Origin: an uncultured Fastidiosipila sp.
Lineage (GTDB): Bacteria; Bacillota; Clostridia; Saccharofermentanales; Fastidiosipilaceae
NCBI GenBank assembly: GCA_947253875.1
Contig: CAMYAM010000006.1
Coordinates: 1-64,000, forward strand
DNA length: 64,000 nucleotides
Direction: 5' to 3'
The number at the start of each line of letters is the position of its first letter. Position 1 is the first letter of the stretch. Shown one piece after another: positions 45,201 to 54,241 of the stretch. The notes below the pieces were generated by a model that was given only the letters and a program-made list of their open reading frames with translations, was not told where the DNA came from and searched no databases. The translations under genes and the position numbers were made by a program.

Positions 45201-46250
45201 TATACGTATGACTTAGATCTCATTGTAAATGACTTTGCGGAAGTAGAAGATTTTTCAATGGCTTGTCTAGATAATTATTTACCGGAACTACCAAAGAGTG
45301 CCCATGTTTATGATTTGTTGGGACAGAGTGAAGTTCTAGAACTTGAGAATTGGATTAATTTAGAAACTGGTAAAGAGCTAGAGATTGCGGACTTAATTGC
45401 TGGTAAAGTTATTAATCTTGTGGCGAAAGTAAAAGGCAATGTTTTGCAGTCTCGCTTAAGTCTCAGAATCACTGCAGAGAAAACACTTTCGTATAATAAG
45501 GCACAGGAGTGGAATGGGTCCGAGTTACCTGCAGGAATTGCCAGTCACACTAATCCAGAAACTAAGATTTCTGTGTTGAATAACAACCAGATTGATTATG
45601 GACTGAATGATTTATGGAACAACAATAATAGTAATAATTTAGAAGATTGGGTTGGTATTTTGCTTGGTAGAGCAGGAGAATTAGAACTGACAAAAATAGA
45701 TAATATTGGAGTTCATTTTGCTGGAGAAAATCTAGTAGATGATTTCCATGTTGAGTATTACGTTGGTGAAAATCCTGGTACGATCAAGAATTACGCAAAT
45801 GTAGAGCAGGAGAGCACCCCTCTAAATAACTCAAATAATTGGCGAGCAATTACAGACTATAAGATTACAGATTTATCGAATGGAGAAACCAGAGAACAGT
45901 TGTTAGCAGGACAAGAGAATAATTTGATCTTTGCACCTGTTGAAACATATGCGTTTAGAATAAGAAGTAAAGAAAGTTTGAGTTTAACTGAAATTAGAGC
46001 TCATGCATTTGAAGCCAAAGCCAAGAACAATTTTGATCTTAAAGCAACTACGCCAGTTGGTGAAGTTGAGTTGAATCCACTGCAATATGCCTATGTGTTT
46101 TCTAAGGAGATGAGAGAAGGGTTCAGATTGGTCAGTAATAATAATTCTGTTCTAATAAAATTACCAAGCCTGGATGATAATGAACTAAAATATTTAATAA
46201 AGAATGAGGCAAACACTAGCGAAAGTGTTTACACAGTTAAATTTGAATAA
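42201..46250 (+). CDS. Large multidomain GH2 glycosidase (beta-galactosidase-like)
   Basis: A 1349-residue GH2 enzyme. Order: sugar-binding jelly roll (about 1-165), immunoglobulin-like domain (190-290), TIM barrel (295-610) with acid/base Glu423 in SIGNEIWE and nucleophile Glu503 in GSETAS, then a DUF4982-like domain and several Big-like beta domains (two with the pattern LFADGSS/VFANGLR followed by a tryptophan strand), and a C-terminal discoidin-like region. GH2 proteins of this build release terminal beta-galactose or related sugars. It lacks a signal peptide and a cell-wall anchor although the accessory domains are of the secreted kind. GAGGAG precedes the ATG. Confidence 0.92.
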   Translation: MSVININSNWSFKLNEKVNPTSLNIEELKEWRKLDLPHDWSIEFEFNSQSLANNEGGLLDGGTAYYAKVLDVPESLRNKDIRIRFGGIYMDSTCYINGKFVGNYPFGYNTFSYNINEYLNIGEQNLILIKVEHPQPSSRWYSGSGIYRDVDLIVKDKIHIKENGVFITTPNIAEQYGSGAGVETRIENKIINSCIEKSGFVENGATIILQQSIEDADGNAISELAEMKLSLDRRESKVIQSIWVNDIELWSIDSPKLYYVTTRIYDANDKSLLDERKDRFGYRYFDWDVETGFSLNGQHLDIQGVCMHSDQGALGAVANKKAFVRQLKIMKNMGVNAIRTAHNPHDKKFIEACDELGLLVQEESFDTWSGKPKKAYDYNRFFNQLATHPDAEAGQTWAEFDVKAMVNRDKNSPSVFMWSIGNEIWETSEDYGLEQAANLVKWVKEIDQTRYVTMGEDKFRFDLENENFQEIADLLDIVGINYAEDNFELIREMHPHWKIYGSETASAVSSRGIYYEPAVKDKAITGNPEKPLRNYQTSDYGNDRVGWGKTASAVLIFDRDNQDYAGQFIWTGFDYIGEPTPWHNEPDTPAKSSYFGIVDTAGFPKSEYYLYQSQWANPNKKMVHILPHWNWSQEDREITFAQGTDLKRDDNNIPVRIYSNANAVELYLNGESLGEKRFKKKITSFGREYQEGQSADELYLEWIIPWEAGELLAIAKDEASNEVASDAVVTAGVPVAIRLLAETDELNIAKADLAYVQFEIVDAKGNVVPYADDLINFEVIGAADILGVDNGNASSQERYKYLESDWKRKAFSGKGLVILGSKKEAGDILLKASGEGLESAEIKLTAVGEFKEDILGYDLSEMFVDLDGELSLPETIELLFADGSSFISRVKWENFSKENLSELGSFVIEGELEYEQYPVEVKINVVDFSDRTVDSVVKDKVVINLGDYLQLPDTAEVVFANGLREEHDLSWSISNKEVKDLAKQVGIKQLQATLNIDKQEYTYDLDLIVNDFAEVEDFSMACLDNYLPELPKSAHVYDLLGQSEVLELENWINLETGKELEIADLIAGKVINLVAKVKGNVLQSRLSLRITAEKTLSYNKAQEWNGSELPAGIASHTNPETKISVLNNNQIDYGLNDLWNNNNSNNLEDWVGILLGRAGELELTKIDNIGVHFAGENLVDDFHVEYYVGENPGTIKNYANVEQESTPLNNSNNWRAITDYKITDLSNGETREQLLAGQENNLIFAPVETYAFRIRSKESLSLTEIRAHAFEAKAKNNFDLKATTPVGEVELNPLQYAYVFSKEMREGFRLVSNNNSVLIKLPSLDDNELKYLIKNEANTSESVYTVKFE

Positions 46251-46289
46251 TATTTGCTTTGTGTATAAATTAACGTCCACTAAAATATT

Positions 46290-46323
46290 GAACCGCATTA
46301 AGAATTATTGATGCGGTTCTTTT
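46290..46323 (+). terminator. Terminator of the GH2 gene
   Basis: GAACCGCAT (46290-46298) pairs perfectly with ATGCGGTTC (46311-46319), then TTTT. Confidence 0.85.
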
Positions 46324-46457
46324 CCGCAAATATTAAAATAAAAACTTCAAAATTTAGTTATGCGATTAACTACAAGCTGTGGCTAGATTTGCAAACAATA
46401 ATTTTAAATATTAATTTGGTTAAGCGGTTAACCTATAAAAACACTGTATTTATCGCC

Positions 46458-46486
46458 TTGACAAAGATTTGTTAACCTATTATTAT
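46458..46486 (+). promoter_or_regulatory. Promoter of a small RNA gene
   Basis: TTGACA (46458-46463), 17-base spacer, TATTAT (46481-46486), the same -10 and spacing as the two long RNA genes at 34457 and 35038. Confidence 0.8.
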
Positions 46487-46492
46487 ATTTAC

Positions 46493-46649
46493 TCATAGGA
46501 TTAATTCAGAGTAATGTACTGTCTCCTATACAGAAATATTTAAATGCTTATATTACTGAAAATTTGGACTTACTCTTAGAATTATTCACTAATTTCTTTT
46601 CTCCGTCGAAGGTGTGGCGTTCCCAAACTATTCCATACCTTCTTTTTTT
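46493..46649 (+). ncRNA. Candidate small RNA of about 157 nt
   Basis: Between a consensus promoter and a strong terminator there is no open frame. TAATTC and AGAGTAA (46502-46514) pair with TTACTCT and GAATTA (46570-46584) to make a 13-bp stem with a two-base bulge. The terminator is GAAGGTGTGG (46608-46617) with CCATACCTTC (46633-46642) and seven T's. It could be a free small RNA or an attenuator upstream of the zinc peptidase gene, 200 bases away. It does not look like 6S RNA, whose ends pair. The rest of 46324-46457 and 46650-46852 shows nothing I can support. Confidence 0.6.
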
Positions 46650-46852
46650 ATGCAATTTTAGGATAGTTGGGGAGTGTAATATTGTGTCTATAGTATTTCA
46701 ACTGTTAGCAATTATTATAATTTGCTAGGAAACTATCTCTTTAAACATTCGGAGAAAATAATTGCTTGAGATAAGATGTTTAGAATTACTATGTAAGCTA
46801 CATATAAATGATATTATTAGATGTATTAATAAGCCTCGAAAGGAAAATATAT

Positions 46853-47806
46853 ATGAGATGGAGAGATAGACAAGGTAGTAAGAATGTGCAGTCAAGCAGT
46901 GGTAGAGCGCCCCGAGGAAATGGGGGTTTCGGAAGAGGCGGCGGTAGAATACCACTACCTATAGGTGGTCTGCTTGGTGGAGGCGGAGGCATTGGTTTAA
47001 TTATTTTACTTGTAGTCTTTCTCATGCTCTCAGATGGATTCGGCGGTGGTGTTGCTCAAAATAATAATGGAGTTCAGCCAAATTCAAGTAAGTACGAGCA
47101 GAATCAGGATTTTACAGGCAAAGAAGGTGATCCTCAGACGGCAGAAGAGATGCGTCATTTCTTAGCGGTTTCACTTAAAGATAGTGAGGACACATGGGAA
47201 GAAATATTTGCTAAGCATAATTCTAGATATAATGCACCAACCCTACATACCTTTACAGAATATGTGCAGAGTGGATGTGGTGGAGCAAGTAAGGCTGTAG
47301 GACCATTTTATTGCTCACTCGATAGAACTATTTATATAGATATGTCTTTTTATAGTGAATTAAAAAATAAATTTGGCGCTTCAGGTGATTTTACCATGTC
47401 TTATGTGCTTTCTCATGAGGTAGGGCATCATGTACAAAATGAGTTAGGGATTCTTGAAGAAGCACATAAAATGATGCGTAATGTCAGTAAGAAAGAAGCT
47501 AATGAAATTAGTGTCCGTTTAGAGCTACAAGCAGATTATTTTGCTGGAGTTGTTGCTAAGTATCAGGATCAAAAAGGATATTTAAGTAATGGAGATATCA
47601 AAGAAGCTATCACTGCAGCTCAAGCTATTGGTGATGATGTAATTCAAAAGAAAGCTCAAGGATACGTAGTTCCGGAAAACTTCACGCATGGTTCTGCAGC
47701 TCAACGTATGTACTGGTATAAGCTAGGTTTCGAACATGGAGATTTGGAACATGGCGATACATTTAGTATGTCATTCTCTGAATTGCAAGAAAAAGTAAGC
47801 CGTTGA
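46853..47806 (+). CDS. YpfJ-family neutral zinc metallopeptidase
   Basis: A 317-residue protein of the YpfJ/KPN_02809 family. The MRWRDRQGS start and glycine-rich stretch (about residues 20-45) precede one membrane segment at 45-62; the C-terminal domain would face outward and has HEVGH (His188, Glu189, His192) followed by a conserved RLELQADYFAG. AAGGAAAA precedes ATG 46853. Cellular role unknown. Confidence 0.9.
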   Translation: MRWRDRQGSKNVQSSSGRAPRGNGGFGRGGGRIPLPIGGLLGGGGGIGLIILLVVFLMLSDGFGGGVAQNNNGVQPNSSKYEQNQDFTGKEGDPQTAEEMRHFLAVSLKDSEDTWEEIFAKHNSRYNAPTLHTFTEYVQSGCGGASKAVGPFYCSLDRTIYIDMSFYSELKNKFGASGDFTMSYVLSHEVGHHVQNELGILEEAHKMMRNVSKKEANEISVRLELQADYFAGVVAKYQDQKGYLSNGDIKEAITAAQAIGDDVIQKKAQGYVVPENFTHGSAAQRMYWYKLGFEHGDLEHGDTFSMSFSELQEKVSR

Positions 47807-47993
47807 ATTTGGTTAAATATAGAATTTGAAATGAATGTTTTTCAAGAACATGAAATTGTATCCAAAAATCTATGAATTACCTATTTATTTTGCTTTTCAG
47901 AATTGTTATAAACAGTTAAAATACATAGGATAAGTTTAACTTCTTAAATGCTTTAATATGAGTATTAACTTTTATTATATGAAAGGTAATGTA

Positions 47994-48839
47994 ATGAATA
48001 ATTTTAACGTAGAAAATGGTACGAAAATAAATGAAGTTGCTGATGTAATTGATACAGAAATAAATGATGAAGGCTCTTCTAGAGTTTCAAGATTAAATGT
48101 AAATAACAAGTTTGTTCCAGAAGTATATTCAAGGCTTAGAAAAGCTAACAGACAGGCTACACCTAAGATTATTAGAAATGCTAGTGGTATCAATATTTTT
48201 GGTAGAAGAATTAAATCTTTAGTTTTTTCTACCGATGTTGCAACACTTTGCTATACGGATGCTGATGCGATTTTGGCAGTATATCCACATACACCACATC
48301 CGGCAATTATTGAAGCAATCACAGGAGTTGCTTCTCAACCTGTTTTTGCAGGAGTTGGTGGTGGAATTACTAAAGGAAGTAGAAGTGCTACAATTGCTCA
48401 ATTTGCGGAAGCTCGTGGAGCTATGGGAATTGTTGTTAACTCTCCAACTACAGTAGAAACAATTGCTTTAATAGATGAAATGGTAGACTCCCCGATTGTG
48501 GCTACCGTTGTTAGCCAGTATGATGATATCGCAGGTAAATTAGCTGCTGGTGTAGATATTTTGAATGTTGCTAATGGAAAAAACACAGCCAACCTAGTAC
48601 GTTGGATTCGTAAACATTACCCAACAGTTCCAATTATAGCAACAGGTGGTGGTAATGATGAGTCAATTCAAGAAACAATCGATGCTGGTGCAAATGCAAT
48701 AAGTTTCGCTCCACCTACAAATGCAGAACTGTTTAAAGAATTAATGGGCAAGTATAGAACTGAGCGTAAAGAAGATTTTATGGCAGAACATGATGGAATG
48801 ACTATAACTGAATTTGAAAAGCTGAATGAAGATAATTAA
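47994..48839 (+). CDS. TIM-barrel protein, phosphate-binding type, unknown
   Basis: A 281-residue protein. Alternating strands and helices with ILAVYPHTPH, VFAGVGGGI, GIVVNSPT, VDILNVANG and IIATGGGNDESIQETIDAGANAI-like segments (the last ending the barrel with a phosphate-binding loop) suggest a TIM barrel related to the HisA/TrpC superfamily. I cannot name the reaction. ATG 47994 follows AAAGG; two in-frame ATG/ATG-like codons upstream at 47979 and 47958 are alternatives. Alone, between the peptidase and the MATE genes. Confidence 0.65.
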   Translation: MNNFNVENGTKINEVADVIDTEINDEGSSRVSRLNVNNKFVPEVYSRLRKANRQATPKIIRNASGINIFGRRIKSLVFSTDVATLCYTDADAILAVYPHTPHPAIIEAITGVASQPVFAGVGGGITKGSRSATIAQFAEARGAMGIVVNSPTTVETIALIDEMVDSPIVATVVSQYDDIAGKLAAGVDILNVANGKNTANLVRWIRKHYPTVPIIATGGGNDESIQETIDAGANAISFAPPTNAELFKELMGKYRTERKEDFMAEHDGMTITEFEKLNEDN

Positions 48840-48941
48840 GTAAATTTAGTTAATGAATAAGTGAATTAAGTCAATTAAATTAAACAAGTTAAGTTATTGA
48901 AGCTATTTAATTAAATTAAAAATGAGAGTGAGGGTAATGCG

Positions 48942-50369
48942 TTGACATCAACATGGCAAAATGACAAGGCAGATATAAGGCAAAATATTTTACAGATTAT
49001 TTTGCCAGTTATATTGGAAAATGTTTTGAGTATGCTTGCAGCTTTAATTGCATCGAGTATGCTTGGACACTTAGATGATTTTGGCATGTCTAGTGTTACA
49101 GCAGTTTCAGCTCAAGGGATTTCAACTCAAGTTACAAATATAGTCTGGCACCTTTTCAAAGGTGTTTCTATTGGTGGAACAATCATGATCGCCCAGGCGA
49201 GAGGTAGAGAAGACGAGATTCGTATGCAAAACTTGAGTCGTACAGTCATAAAGTCATTGCTTTTATTCTCGATTCCTGCTGCAATATTTTTATTTGTATT
49301 CGGAGAAAATATACTTAAAGCATTTTACAATCCCGATCCTGAAGTCTTAAGAATGGGTACTCGATATCTAAGAATATCTGTAATGGGCTTCCCAGCTTTG
49401 GCTGTCATGCTATCTACAACAGGTATTTATCAAGGACGTGGAGATACCAAGACCCCAATGTTCCTGACCTTGTTTTTTAACGTGGTCAATATAATTGTAG
49501 CGGTTCCGCTGGTGCTAGGTTTACCGTTTGGCCCAAGAATTGGTTCTACAGGTGCGGCAATTGCGCTAATAGTGGCACAATACGCTACGGCAACATTTGC
49601 TCTCGTGGGAATGTTTAGACCAGGTGGTATTTTAAACCTGGAAATGATCAGTAGAGATGTTATTAATCCTATTTTTTCTTTGAGAGGTGGAGGAAAAATT
49701 TGGAGCAAAGGTCTTCCTTCAAGTTTTGAGACTATATTCTGGCAAGTATCTTCTATTATTATGGGATCGATTTTTATGTCTTTCGGAAAGACTGCCTATA
49801 CTGCTAACCAATTAGGACTTCAAGCAGAAGGATTGGCAGATATGCCAGCTATCGGTTTTGGTATTGCAAGTACAACTTTAGTTGGAAGTTTAATAGGTGC
49901 TAGACAATTTGTTTTGGGCAAAGAGTATACCAAAGAAATTCGTAACATGGCTATTGCAGTTATGACCGTTGGTACTTTTGTATTAATAACTTTCCCAGAA
50001 CAGTTAATGGGACTATTAACAAGCAATCAAGAAGTTATAGACTTAGGTAGTAAATATGTAAGAATAATGGGATTTATCCAAATACCTCAAAATCTACAGA
50101 GAATTTATACAGGTGCTTTGAAAGGCGTTGGCAAAACTATTTGGCCAATGATTATTGCAGGTATTGGAATTTGGCTAATAAGAGTGCCATTCTCGCTAAT
50201 GATTTATAATTTTACTTCTTGGCCTGTTTGGACAATCTGGTTTGTTGTTGCAATTGACCAGGTCTCAAGGTTTGTTATTAGTTTGATAATTTATAAGAAA
50301 CTCGACATTTGGAACCCTAAACATTATGAAGAGGAAGAGCTAGAGGAATTGACTGAAAAAGTTTCGTAA
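48942..50369 (+). CDS. MATE-family efflux transporter
   Basis: A 475-residue protein with about twelve membrane segments and the internal twofold repeat of MATE exporters (the two halves begin near residues 15 and 250). Segments such as GIYQGRGDTKTP and GALKGVGKT mark the conserved loops. Such pumps expel cationic drugs or metabolites with sodium or protons. The start is TTG, with GAGGG seven bases upstream and no ATG in frame nearby. Confidence 0.92.
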   Translation: MTSTWQNDKADIRQNILQIILPVILENVLSMLAALIASSMLGHLDDFGMSSVTAVSAQGISTQVTNIVWHLFKGVSIGGTIMIAQARGREDEIRMQNLSRTVIKSLLLFSIPAAIFLFVFGENILKAFYNPDPEVLRMGTRYLRISVMGFPALAVMLSTTGIYQGRGDTKTPMFLTLFFNVVNIIVAVPLVLGLPFGPRIGSTGAAIALIVAQYATATFALVGMFRPGGILNLEMISRDVINPIFSLRGGGKIWSKGLPSSFETIFWQVSSIIMGSIFMSFGKTAYTANQLGLQAEGLADMPAIGFGIASTTLVGSLIGARQFVLGKEYTKEIRNMAIAVMTVGTFVLITFPEQLMGLLTSNQEVIDLGSKYVRIMGFIQIPQNLQRIYTGALKGVGKTIWPMIIAGIGIWLIRVPFSLMIYNFTSWPVWTIWFVVAIDQVSRFVISLIIYKKLDIWNPKHYEEEELEELTEKVS

Positions 50370-50450
50370 TTTAAACGTAATCGGAAATCATCAAACAAGG
50401 GAAGTATGCTTGACTTAAATTGAAGAGACTACTAGATTGGAGGAAAGTTA

Positions 50451-51569
50451 ATGACAAAGAATAGTAGTTTAGGACAGGGTAGATTTAAAAAGTTTCTTGA
50501 GAAGCAAGGAATAGAGCTTTCTTGGAAACATTATTTAGTTGATGCATTGGGGGCAATGGCTTTGGGGCTATTTGCCTCTTTATTAATTGGTACAATAATG
50601 AATACAGTAGGTAGCCTATTGCCAGGGGATACTGAGTTTGCTCAATTCCTGATCAAAGCAGGTGAGTTTGCAAGCAAAGCTTCTGGAGCTGCGATGAGTA
50701 TTGCAATAGCATATAGTTTGAATGCTCCACCATTAGTGTTGTATTCAATGGTTGCAGTAGGGATTTCAGCCAATCAATTAGGTGGTGCAGGCGGACCATT
50801 AGCCGTATTTATTATTGCAATTATCACTACTGAGTTAGGTAAATTAGTTTCCAAAACTACACCAGTAGATGTCATTGTTACACCTACAGTAACTATATTA
50901 TCAGGTGTGGGCTTATCCTATGGAATTGCCCCAACAGTAGGTTATTTAGCAAGTTTAGTTGGAGCAGCAATTATTCAAGCCACTAATATAGCACCATTCT
51001 TGATGGGAATAGTTGTTTCAGTTCTAATGGGTATTGCCCTTACGTTACCAATAAGTTCCGCAGCTATTGCAGCAGCTTTTGGTTTAACAGGTTTGGCTGG
51101 TGGAGCGGCATATGCAGGTTGTTGTGCTCAAATGGTAGGCTTCGCAGTAATGAGTTTCAAAGAGAATCGCTGGAGTGGTTTATTATCTCAAGGTATTGGA
51201 ACATCAATGTTGCAAATGCCTAATATAGTAAAAAATCCAAAAATCTGGATACCACCAATTTTAGCCTCAGCAGTAACAGGGCCTCTAGCTACAACTTTAT
51301 TTAAATTGGAGATGAATGGTGCGCCAATTTCTTCAGGTATGGGTACATCTGGTTTAGTAGGTCAAATAGGTCTTATTACAGGCTGGATAAATCCATCTGA
51401 AGCAGCGCTAGCACATGGAGCAACTATAGTTACCCCAGGAGTTTGGGAGTATAGTGGAATGCTATTAATTGGTTTCATTTTACCTGCTATTTTAACTTTA
51501 TTATTTGCATACCCAATGCGCAAGAAGTCCTGGATTAAGTCGGAAGATTTGAAGTTGAATTTGGGTTAG
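50451..51569 (+). CDS. PTS EIIC-like membrane transporter (PF13303 type)
   Basis: A 372-residue protein with nine or ten hydrophobic segments, many glycine- and alanine-rich, matching the PTS_EIIC_2 family (SWKHYLVDALGAMALGLFAS near the start, then GGAGGPLAVF and ITGWINPSE). No EIIA or EIIB gene is nearby, so it may work without the phosphotransferase system. GGAGG precedes ATG 50451. The next gene is a GH31 glucosidase, which hints at a carbohydrate substrate. Confidence 0.82.
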   Translation: MTKNSSLGQGRFKKFLEKQGIELSWKHYLVDALGAMALGLFASLLIGTIMNTVGSLLPGDTEFAQFLIKAGEFASKASGAAMSIAIAYSLNAPPLVLYSMVAVGISANQLGGAGGPLAVFIIAIITTELGKLVSKTTPVDVIVTPTVTILSGVGLSYGIAPTVGYLASLVGAAIIQATNIAPFLMGIVVSVLMGIALTLPISSAAIAAAFGLTGLAGGAAYAGCCAQMVGFAVMSFKENRWSGLLSQGIGTSMLQMPNIVKNPKIWIPPILASAVTGPLATTLFKLEMNGAPISSGMGTSGLVGQIGLITGWINPSEAALAHGATIVTPGVWEYSGMLLIGFILPAILTLLFAYPMRKKSWIKSEDLKLNLG

Positions 51570-51683
51570 AAAAATCTAAAAATACACTGCTCTATAGAAA
51601 CTTTTAGCATATATTTATCCGAGCATTTAACATATTATTGATATACAATAAAATACATAAAAAAATTTTTGAGGGCGAGGGAC

Positions 51684-54083
51684 ATGTTTAAATTAAATCA
51701 CGATAAATTCAATCCAATGGCAAGGGCTAATTCAGTAATTCAAGGCGACAAATATAGAATAACTGTTTTGAGCAAGAATTTACTCCGCTTCGAGTATCAA
51801 GAAGATGGAAATTTTCAAGATGAAGTTACCACAATGGTAATCAACAGAGATTTCCCAGAAGTAGAGTTTAAAACCTACAGAAAAGACGGACTTCTATATG
51901 TTGATACTGGCGATTTGTTGCTCAGTTATGATGAAGAAGAACCTACAGCATATGGCTTACAAATAAGAGTTCTAAGTAGTGCAGTTAACTGGAACTATGG
52001 TAAACAAGAAGACGGTAATCTCGGTGGTACAGCAAGGACTCTTGATACAATAGATGGTGCTGTAGATGTTGGTCGTGGTGTGATTTCAAGATCTGGTTAT
52101 GTAGTCATTGATGATGCTAATTCTGCAATGATTGATGGTGATGGTTGGTTCCAAGCTTCAGATAACGCTAGAGTCGATCTTTATTTCTTTGGACATGGTA
52201 GAGATTACCAAGGGGCAATTGATGATTTCTATAGATTGTCAGGTCCTACACCATTATTGCCCAGGTTTGTTTTTGGTAACTGGTGGAGCCGCTACCATAG
52301 ATATGATGAAGAAGAGTATATGGACTTGATGCAGAAGTTTGCTGACAAAGACATTCCTTTATCTGTTGCAGTTATCGATATGGACTGGCATATTACCGAA
52401 GTTGAGCCGCAATATTTGACCGGTTGGACAGGTTATACCTGGAATCAAGACTTGTTCCCAGATCCAGAGAGATTCCTGGCTAAGCTCCATGATTTAGGAC
52501 TCAAGACAACTTTAAACGTGCACCCAGCGGAGGGTATAAGACCTTTTGAAGTTCAGTATGACAACATGTGTAAACGTCTTGGCAAAAATCCAGCAGATGA
52601 TGAAATAATTGAGTTTGATTTCACAGATCAGGATTTTGTCGAAGCGTATTTTGAAGAGATTAATCATCGTTATGAAGAGATTGGTGTAGATTTTTGGTGG
52701 ATTGATTGGCAACAAGGTACAGTTTCTAGAATGGAAGGCTTAGATCCGTTATGGGCGCTTAACCATTTCTATTACTTGGATAGTTGCAAATCTGAATTTA
52801 TTGATAATGAAGCTGGTGAAAGAGGATTAACTTTCTCACGTTATGCTGGCTTAGGAAGTCATAGGTATCCTGTTGGATTCTCAGGCGATACAGTTATAAG
52901 TTGGGAGAGTTTAGATTTCCAACCTTACTTCACTGCTACTGCAAGTAATGTAGGCTACACTTGGTGGAGTCACGATGTTGGCGGTCACTTCTTAGGGGTC
53001 AAGAATGACGAACTTACATCACGTTGGGTACAGTACTCTGTATTTTCTCCAATATTCAGATTGCATAGTAGTGATAATCCGTTTATGTCCAAAGAACCTT
53101 GGAACTATAGTGAGCCGTTTGAGACAATTATTTCTGAGTCAATGCGTTTGAGACAAAGGTTGATTCCATATCTCTACACAATGAACTATAGAACTGCCTT
53201 GGAAAACAAAGCCATAGTAATGCCAATGTACTACGTTCATCCGGAGAAAGAAGCAGCTTATCAGGTGCCAAATGAGTATTATTTCGGTTCAGAATTAATT
53301 GCTTGTCCAATAACTAGTCCAATAGATCCGGAAACTCAAGTGGCTAAATTCTCAGTTTGGTTACCAGAAGGTGAGTACTTTGATATCTTTAACCACCGTT
53401 GCTATGAGGGTGATAAGAATATAAATGTCTATAGAAATATTTATGATATCCCTGTGTTTGCCAAAGCAGGTGCGATTTTACCATTAGATAATGCAGAGAA
53501 GTTAGAAAATGGTACTGCAAATCCAGAGAATTTATTGTTAAAAGTATTTACTGGTGCAGACGGAGAGTTCAACTTAATTGAAGATAATTACGAGCTAATA
53601 GACCCAAGTGAAAATGACTATGCATGTACAGAGATTAAATATACCTACAACGATGGTGTGAATTCAGTTCTCTCAGTCGACTTAAGTGGTGATTTTGCTG
53701 CAATCCCAGCAAATAGAAATATAACAGTAGAGTTAGTTGGTGTGAGCGATACAGATGTATATCTAAATGGTGAATTAATCAAAAATACAGAATACAAAGC
53801 AGATAGACAAAGTTTGCTAGTTAATCTTGGACAGATTGGTAATGAAGCATTTGAGCTAGTATTTACTAATAGCAAAATAGCAGAAGTTTCTGATGAATCT
53901 GCGTTAGAAGATGTGTTCAATATTCTTAATAGAATGCAAATCGATAATGAAATGAAACGTAGAATTTTCAACGAATATAGACGTAATGGTAATAGCAATA
54001 AGACTTTGAGCAATCTCTATGCAAGTAACGCAGACCAAAAAGTTATAGATGTTCTGGCAGAGTTGTTTTACGCAGGAATTTAA
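51684..54083 (+). CDS. GH31 alpha-glucosidase
   Basis: A 799-residue GH31 enzyme. The N-terminal beta domain (1-190) is followed by the barrel with FGNWWSRYHRY, the nucleophile Asp341 in WWIDWQQG and the acid/base Asp402 in GFSGDTVISW, then the C-terminal beta domains and a short helical tail (residues about 740-799) not usual for the family. No signal peptide, so cytoplasmic. It would hydrolyse alpha-linked glucosides or related sugars. ATG 51684 with GAGGG upstream is preferred over a start five codons earlier. Confidence 0.93.
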   Translation: MFKLNHDKFNPMARANSVIQGDKYRITVLSKNLLRFEYQEDGNFQDEVTTMVINRDFPEVEFKTYRKDGLLYVDTGDLLLSYDEEEPTAYGLQIRVLSSAVNWNYGKQEDGNLGGTARTLDTIDGAVDVGRGVISRSGYVVIDDANSAMIDGDGWFQASDNARVDLYFFGHGRDYQGAIDDFYRLSGPTPLLPRFVFGNWWSRYHRYDEEEYMDLMQKFADKDIPLSVAVIDMDWHITEVEPQYLTGWTGYTWNQDLFPDPERFLAKLHDLGLKTTLNVHPAEGIRPFEVQYDNMCKRLGKNPADDEIIEFDFTDQDFVEAYFEEINHRYEEIGVDFWWIDWQQGTVSRMEGLDPLWALNHFYYLDSCKSEFIDNEAGERGLTFSRYAGLGSHRYPVGFSGDTVISWESLDFQPYFTATASNVGYTWWSHDVGGHFLGVKNDELTSRWVQYSVFSPIFRLHSSDNPFMSKEPWNYSEPFETIISESMRLRQRLIPYLYTMNYRTALENKAIVMPMYYVHPEKEAAYQVPNEYYFGSELIACPITSPIDPETQVAKFSVWLPEGEYFDIFNHRCYEGDKNINVYRNIYDIPVFAKAGAILPLDNAEKLENGTANPENLLLKVFTGADGEFNLIEDNYELIDPSENDYACTEIKYTYNDGVNSVLSVDLSGDFAAIPANRNITVELVGVSDTDVYLNGELIKNTEYKADRQSLLVNLGQIGNEAFELVFTNSKIAEVSDESALEDVFNILNRMQIDNEMKRRIFNEYRRNGNSNKTLSNLYASNADQKVIDVLAELFYAGI

Positions 54084-54241
54084 CAGGGACTTAGTTAGAA
54101 AACAAGGAGTTAGTTAGAAAAAATATTTTCTGTTATACTAGCTTTTACCAAGTAAAGATATTATTTAAAGTGCTCTTAGATAACTGTGGCTTAATAGATT
54201 GGCTGCAGATGATTTAGGAGCATCTTTAGTTAGGAGACAAA

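Noticed and set aside
46493..46649. 6S RNA
   Set aside because: The 5' and 3' ends do not pair into a closing stem; two separate hairpins are seen instead.
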